NCBI GenBank assembly: GCA_022353185.1
Contig: JAKRWB010000037.1
Location: 1 to 10,128 of the forward strand
Source of the DNA: ANME-2 cluster archaeon
GTDB taxonomy: Archaea; Halobacteriota; Methanosarcinia; Methanosarcinales; Methanocomedenaceae
Direction: 5' to 3'
DNA length: 10,128 bases
Below are positions 6,246 through 10,128 of this stretch, piece after piece. How positions within the stretch are numbered: the stretch's first letter is position 1; each line of letters starts with the position of its first letter. Below the pieces are notes generated by a model. The model searched no databases. It had not been told where the DNA came from and saw only the letters and a program-made list of their open reading frames with translations. The position numbers and the translations under genes were made by a program.

Positions 6246-8399
6246 CTTGTTATCTCCAAATAATTCATTTAAACGGTCTCCATTTTTACGCACCCAAATT
6301 GGAAAGGGAGTGTTCTCATTTCTTTTAATGAAAGGGATGACAGTCATCGGTCTAAAGTGTTGGATTTGGTATAATCCCTTCATACCATCGATTGAATTGA
6401 CAAGGTCCAATCGCTCTGCCACAAGTCTTGCATTTTTGAATGTACTGACACGATCCAGTCCAAGATTCTTTTCAAGTGTACTTGGCCTTTCATTGTAAAA
6501 CACATCGTCGTATGTGCGTAACAGGGTGTATGGACTCGTTGCAACGCACTTGCAACCACATTTTAAGCAGGCTTTAATCGCGGTGTGAATTGCTCGCGCT
6601 TTGCGTGTGCTTTTACTGGAATTATCACTTTTTGATTTAATTGCCATCGGTGCGATGTGGAATGGTGTCTCGAAATCATTCAGTGTGAAACCCAGAGCAA
6701 GTTTTCCAGTGGTTGTCCCTTGTACGTCTATTTTCACTTTGCTCATTTGCTCATGAAATGGTTTTAAATTTACAAATACAGAATCAAAATAAAAATAGAA
6801 GAACATCAAGTCGTCTGTCACACGAAATCCACTTTTCTGTACCAAATCATTTATGAGAAGTCGTTCAATTTGGCAAATGTCGCATTCTCTTTTGTATTGG
6901 TCTTTTAGTGTAGCACGCTTGGTAAAACCCCCTGATTGCAAAAAATGTGCTCCGGGTTTATATTCTCTTTTAGCAAAAGCACCACACATGAAGCATATAT
7001 CAGCATTCCCTTCGGGTAGCGTTCTATTCATGGCACTCATTGATATTTCTTCATTATGCGCACGAATAGATTCTATTACAGAATTCAACGCAGATGATTC
7101 AGTTTTTAATTTGGACAATATGGCGTCTTTTAAGGATGTGTGTAGTGACAAAAGAGTATCGATATAATCAGTGTGGCGGTCTGTAATTTTATATGCGGCA
7201 TGTGCTTTACATTTTTGTCCTCCGACTTCTTCATCCTCCGAATAGTTTTGTCTAATTTGTCCGATTTCATTCAGTAACGATTTCATATCTCCATCATTGA
7301 TTGATTCTTCCAACTCAGGAAATTGCGTCCAATCTGATCCATTTTTATCATTGTATATGAAATACGTAAGACACGCAAGTGATTCTTGCAAGTCTTTTTC
7401 CTGCGGATATGCAGTTTTGCCGAGTGCCTTCAAAATACCGGATTCCATTTTTCCACGCACGGCATTAACAAAAATGCCAAAACGAGCGTCTTCATCGAGT
7501 GGAATTGCCAGAAGCGGGCTCAAGTCAAATTTTCGATCAGTGAAGTCTGGTTTAGCATCGGTCTTTTCTCCAAGTTCGTTACCAATCAATGTTTTCAATT
7601 CACTTGGATTAATTTCTATTTTATCAGCGGATAAATAGAGTATCCCCTGTGGGGATATGAGGAGAGGAGTCCCACCGGATTGGACTAAAAATTGCTTCGT
7701 GCTTTTATAAACAATCTGAGATAAGAGTTGCTGGGGTATTTCAGGCAGCGATATAATATGTACGTCGTGTCCCTCGATTTTCAGTCGTCTATGAATTTCT
7801 ACCAAGGGATAATCCAATTTACTCAAACTCGCAACTTTATCACCTATTTTCGCATATGGTAGGAGCTTTGCATATTTAGGTCGTGAAGATGTGGTTTCAT
7901 GTTGGGCATCATCGGATTCTTGTGTGTGTTGAACAAGAAACACAATTTCTTCCATTTCATCTTCCCACGAGGGAAAATACACTTTAAGATTAAAAGGATC
8001 ATTTTCGAAATAATCTTGTATCAATTTACGATAATTTCCCGAATGATTGGAATCCGTAGTTTCGTTCCAAAACTTATTGATGTCATGTAAAGTGAGAGCC
8101 GTGCAGAGTAATTTAATATCATGTACATCGGGCTCGGGCTGACCAGTCGAGATACGGTCATGAATATACAGAATTGCCCCCGTGAACACTGCGGTAATCG
8201 TATGTTCAGGATAACTTACAGCGCGGTTATATTTTGCATCCAATCCAGCAGATTCTCGGATAAGAGGTTCTACGACGGTTGATGCGTAATCTATTAGGAG
8301 TTCCGTTATAATTTCATGTACCCCTTTCTTTTCCTTAGAAATATCTTCAACAGTGCCTACTGTGAATTTCCCTAATAAATCCTCTGATGTGTCACTCAT
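5871..8399 (-). CDS. cas10d: Type I-D large subunit/HD nuclease Cas10d (Csc3)
   Basis: Large subunit of 842 residues. An N-terminal HD nuclease domain spans about 60-195: His66, His105-Asp106 (TLHDINKF), His158 (LVQHTQ) and Asp187 (KIGDKVASLSK), in the order expected of an HD fold; it supplies the DNA cleavage that Cas3 lacks. A zinc-binding CxxC pair follows at 469-472 and 506-509, then a palm-like region with a cysteine-rich stretch (CLKCGCKC, 611-618). No GGDD motif is present, so cyclic oligoadenylate synthesis is not expected, in line with the Cas10d family. The C-terminal 124 residues are helical and probably also made separately as Cas11d. The start at 8399 overlaps the cas6 stop by one base (TAATG) and has a strong GAGGTGA (8404-8410) 4 nt upstream. 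Confidence 0.95.
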   Translation of the reverse strand: MSDTSEDLLGKFTVGTVEDISKEKKGVHEIITELLIDYASTVVEPLIRESAGLDAKYNRAVSYPEHTITAVFTGAILYIHDRISTGQPEPDVHDIKLLCTALTLHDINKFWNETTDSNHSGNYRKLIQDYFENDPFNLKVYFPSWEDEMEEIVFLVQHTQESDDAQHETTSSRPKYAKLLPYAKIGDKVASLSKLDYPLVEIHRRLKIEGHDVHIISLPEIPQQLLSQIVYKSTKQFLVQSGGTPLLISPQGILYLSADKIEINPSELKTLIGNELGEKTDAKPDFTDRKFDLSPLLAIPLDEDARFGIFVNAVRGKMESGILKALGKTAYPQEKDLQESLACLTYFIYNDKNGSDWTQFPELEESINDGDMKSLLNEIGQIRQNYSEDEEVGGQKCKAHAAYKITDRHTDYIDTLLSLHTSLKDAILSKLKTESSALNSVIESIRAHNEEISMSAMNRTLPEGNADICFMCGAFAKREYKPGAHFLQSGGFTKRATLKDQYKRECDICQIERLLINDLVQKSGFRVTDDLMFFYFYFDSVFVNLKPFHEQMSKVKIDVQGTTTGKLALGFTLNDFETPFHIAPMAIKSKSDNSSKSTRKARAIHTAIKACLKCGCKCVATSPYTLLRTYDDVFYNERPSTLEKNLGLDRVSTFKNARLVAERLDLVNSIDGMKGLYQIQHFRPMTVIPFIKRNENTPFPIWVRKNGDRLNELFGDNKMNMEEIAKKGINLFGKQYNSSTYKRVKIFRTALDSLVSALAQKYPEPEALRFAAAEVRKDIEREQYAPKKGKDIPSECLDYVESIAEYLKEHGLWNIKKISQWGNPLTDMYEFEHILASKTNGD

Positions 8400-9250
8400 T
8401 ATTTCACCTCACCCACCTCAACATCCACCCACCCACACCCTCTGCTCACCGCACTTCCTACCCCGCTATAACTGGCAAATTCAGAAAGAACAAGAATCCC
8501 ATTCCTCACATCCTGCGGTGCGTTTTTTGCAAACATGTACGTACACTTCCCGGTAAACCCCTGCCTGAATATCGGTCGATGATGCCCCTTTGCCTTATCA
8601 AAAACAGTATTCACCATCACATTGTGCGTCTTATACAACTGTGTATCAGGTCTTTCCATCACATACCTTGCAATCTCGTCCCGTTCGATGCTCATTTTCA
8701 TTCCGGCCGGACATACTGCATTCCACTTTGATATCAGCGAAGTAAAAACGGCTTCCCTGTGCGGGAACATCTCGAAAACCTTGCTATTTTTATACTGGAT
8801 GCATGCAGGAGATTTAAAACGAAAACCAATAGATGGATTAATAGAATCCTTTACAGAACTCAAAAGTTCTTCAAAACTTATAGAAGAGCTGGTGACCTCT
8901 TCAACTCTCAACTCGCCTTTGTCAAGTTTTATATTTCGTTCCTTAAGGATCAAAGGCTGGATAATTGACTTAAAAATCTCTACCTCTTTAGGGTCAGTTA
9001 TCCCAATGTTAAATTTATATCCAGACTCTGGGTCAATGGTTTTATAATTGGGGCGGCCATCCTTTTTGAATTTACCGCTCAGGTTACTAATTGCCATTGA
9101 GCCGATAGACGAATCATGGGCATACTCACTTACCTTTTCATCATTGTCTCTGATTATATTCAGGATTGCCGAGTAAAGCTGATACCCCTCACTCACCGGT
9201 ATCTCAAACTTCGTTTTTGGTTTTGTGGTGAAAGTAATTTTTTGAGGCAT
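8399..9250 (-). CDS. cas6: CRISPR repeat endoribonuclease Cas6
   Basis: Cas6 of 283 residues, the RAMP endoribonuclease that cuts the array transcript within each repeat and leaves the 8-nt handle. The glycine-rich loop near the C-terminus is clear: SYSGVGSAVSRGCG at 260-273, matching the GxGxxxxxGxG pattern. His45 in the segment EYAHDSS is at the place of the catalytic His of archaeal Cas6. The N-terminal first strand (KITFTTKPKTKFEIPVS) fits the fold. It is the first gene of the operon. No Shine-Dalgarno is visible before the ATG at 9250, in contrast to the downstream genes, so a leaderless or short-leader transcript is likely. The C-terminal coding half is richer in GC than the following cas10d 5' end. 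Confidence 0.93.
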   Translation of the reverse strand: MPQKITFTTKPKTKFEIPVSEGYQLYSAILNIIRDNDEKVSEYAHDSSIGSMAISNLSGKFKKDGRPNYKTIDPESGYKFNIGITDPKEVEIFKSIIQPLILKERNIKLDKGELRVEEVTSSSISFEELLSSVKDSINPSIGFRFKSPACIQYKNSKVFEMFPHREAVFTSLISKWNAVCPAGMKMSIERDEIARYVMERPDTQLYKTHNVMVNTVFDKAKGHHRPIFRQGFTGKCTYMFAKNAPQDVRNGILVLSEFASYSGVGSAVSRGCGWVDVEVGEVK

Positions 9251-9390
9251 TTGTATAGTTGACTACATTCCCATCACACATAAAACTATTGTATATTTGC
9301 AATAATTTCACTATTCTGCAAATATAGTTAATTATATTTAAATATCTGCAAACCAAATATATTTATGCAATGGTTTTGATATATTGGATT
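9251..9390. promoter_or_regulatory. Divergent promoter/operator region between cas6 and csa3
   Basis: This 140-nt AT-rich, gene-free region must hold the promoters of both the cas operon and csa3. For csa3 a TATA box (AAATATATTTA, about 9355-9365) lies 25-30 nt before the start at 9391, which suggests a leaderless mRNA. For cas6, minus-strand candidates are GCAAATATACA (about 9290-9300) and TTTAAATATAA (about 9333-9344); the choice cannot be made by eye. A perfect 10-bp inverted repeat, TATATTTGCA (9292-9301) and TGCAAATATA (9317-9326), and a further TCTGCAAA copy at 9345-9352 overlap or flank these elements and look like operator sites. Confidence 0.75.
9292..9326. repeat. 10-bp perfect inverted repeat, candidate Csa3 operator
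   Basis: TATATTTGCA at 9292-9301 is exactly reverse-complementary to TGCAAATATA at 9317-9326, with 15 nt between. Arm centres are 25 nt apart, and the TTTGCA/TGCAAA cores are 21 nt apart, about two helical turns. A direct copy of the right core, TCTGCAAA, recurs exactly 30 bp further (9315-9322 and 9345-9352), about three turns. Such phasing is typical of sites for dimeric winged-helix regulators. That Csa3 is the binding protein is inferred from its adjacency. Confidence 0.6.
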
Positions 9391-10026
9391 ATGAAGGTAT
9401 ACATTTCGTTATCGGGATTTGATACATCTCAAATATTAGCATTGATAGTAAAATATGGAATAGAAAGTAATGATAAAATAATCCTTATCAGACCAAAACA
9501 TGAAACTGATGACAGGGGCGAAAATACTATCCAAGCTGTCAAGGACCTATCAAAGCAGATTGACAGTAATATAAAAGTTGAGATTCACCGGGTTGAACAT
9601 CATGATTTTGAAGGTATGGTAATGTCATTAATTGATCTGATAAAAAATACACCCCCTGACATAATAACAAATATTTCGGGCGGGCCCAGGGAAATTTTTC
9701 TTGCCTTCACATTAGCATGTATATCACAATCCGATAAAATTCATAAAACCACAAATTATAGTGATATCGATAGAGTGATGAAAGAGATCACTTTACCAAA
9801 TATCATTCATATTCTTGATGAAAAATTGAAAGAAATCCTTTACGACATAAATGAAAATCAACAGACAACAATCACAGAAATTGCTAGTAGGTTGAATTTA
9901 TCTGAAAGTACGGTTTCTCGACAGGTTAGTAAATTATTTAAAAGAAAAGCGTTGGACATAGTTCAGGAAGGTAAAATAAAAAAAATCAATGTAACATTGA
10001 CCGGAAAGGTGTTATTAAAAAATTGA
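9391..10026 (+). CDS. csa3: CARF-winged helix CRISPR regulator Csa3
   Basis: Csa3 family transcription regulator of 211 residues. The N-terminal CARF domain (about 1-130) starts with MKVYISLSGFDTSQ, the usual beta strand and glycine turn, and carries the ligand-binding motif ITNISGGPREIF at 92-103. A C-terminal winged helix-turn-helix (about 145-210) contains TITEIASRLNLSESTVSRQV, a good recognition-helix pattern, followed by a basic wing (EGKIKKINVTLTG). Csa3 proteins dimerise through CARF and control cas or array promoters in archaea. An in-frame ATG at 9370 would add seven hydrophobic residues; the Met at 9391 is preferred because it begins the family sequence and lies at leaderless distance from the TATA box. 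It is divergent from the cas operon, so both can be controlled from the shared intergenic region. Confidence 0.9.
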   Translation: MKVYISLSGFDTSQILALIVKYGIESNDKIILIRPKHETDDRGENTIQAVKDLSKQIDSNIKVEIHRVEHHDFEGMVMSLIDLIKNTPPDIITNISGGPREIFLAFTLACISQSDKIHKTTNYSDIDRVMKEITLPNIIHILDEKLKEILYDINENQQTTITEIASRLNLSESTVSRQVSKLFKRKALDIVQEGKIKKINVTLTGKVLLKN

Positions 10027-10045
10027 CTTTTCTTTATATTTTATC
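10027..10045 (+). terminator. T-rich transcription stop after csa3
   Basis: Directly after the csa3 stop codon the plus strand reads CTTTTCTTTATATTTTATC, a pyrimidine and T-rich run without a stable hairpin. Archaeal RNA polymerase stops at such T-rich tracts. The call rests on composition and position only. Confidence 0.45.
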
Positions 10046-10128
10046 TACAACTACCCGGGCAGTGTCCTTAATTACGATACTTAATATAATTTAGAATCGT
10101 ATACCATATTTGTGATAAATATGGTTCG
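10046..10128. repeat. Non-coding tail with two inverted repeats
   Basis: No gene is visible in this stretch. It contains TACGAT (10073-10078) with ATCGTA (10096-10101), and a perfect 9-bp inverted repeat ACCATATTT (10103-10111) and AAATATGGT (10117-10125) with a 5-nt loop. The second lies at the window end, so its context is missing. It may be an operator, part of a promoter, or the end of a mobile element; none can be chosen from what is visible. Confidence 0.5.

Noticed and set aside
7641..7657. Perfect hairpin TATCCCC-TGT-GGGGATA
   Set aside because: It lies inside the cas10d coding sequence and encodes an ordinary SPQGIL segment; no adjacent T-run or regulatory context, so probably chance.
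5871..8399. Type III Cas10 instead of type I-D Cas10d
   Set aside because: No GGDD motif, and the neighbours csc1, csc2 and an HD-less Cas3 define type I-D.
9251..9390. A degenerate single repeat (CreR-like crRNA gene) beside csa3 and cas6
   Set aside because: Looked for sequence similar to the repeat, especially GGGATTGAAAC; only a weak partial likeness near 9258-9275, not enough to support it.

Overview
The window is one almost complete type I-D CRISPR-Cas locus, very probably from a euryarchaeon of the methanogen (Methanomicrobia / Methanosarcinales-like) kind. The archaeal assignment rests on the csa3 regulator gene, on AT-rich TATA-like promoters close to start codons, on GGTGA/GGAG Shine-Dalgarno sites inside the operon, and on a repeat whose reverse complement ends in the ATTGAAAC crRNA handle. 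Genus cannot be read from the sequence.

Layout, left to right: positions 1-337 hold the leader-proximal end of a CRISPR array (five identical 37-nt repeats, four complete 36-nt spacers, and the last 8 nt of a fifth spacer cut by the window edge). Positions 338-449 are the leader. Positions 450-9250 hold one compact operon on the minus strand, read right to left: cas6, cas10d (csc3), csc2 (cas7), csc1 (cas5), cas3, cas4, cas1, cas2, then leader and array in the same direction. Neighbouring genes overlap or lie within a few bases; the only real gap, 51 nt between csc2 and csc1, contains a GC-rich hairpin. Positions 9251-9390 are a divergent regulatory region with an inverted repeat, and 9391-10026 is csa3 on the plus strand. 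The last 102 nt are non-coding and end in a perfect inverted repeat.

How the parts work together: Cas4, Cas1 and Cas2 acquire spacers; Cas6 cuts the array transcript inside the repeat; Cas10d, Csc2, Csc1 and probably a small subunit (Cas11d) form the crRNA-guided surveillance complex; Cas3 supplies the helicase and the HD domain in Cas10d supplies the nuclease, which is the type I-D signature. Csa3, a CARF-winged-helix protein, probably controls the operon and perhaps the array.

The most useful points beyond routine annotation are: a well-placed internal ribosome binding site inside cas10d that would yield a separate 124-residue Cas11d; a helically phased TGCAAA motif set between csa3 and cas6, one copy of which recurs in the leader as the 9-mer TTTGCAATA; a newest spacer that encodes a peptide resembling the start of IS4/IS5-type transposases; and differences in base composition and ribosome-binding-site style that suggest the effector and adaptation modules have separate histories.
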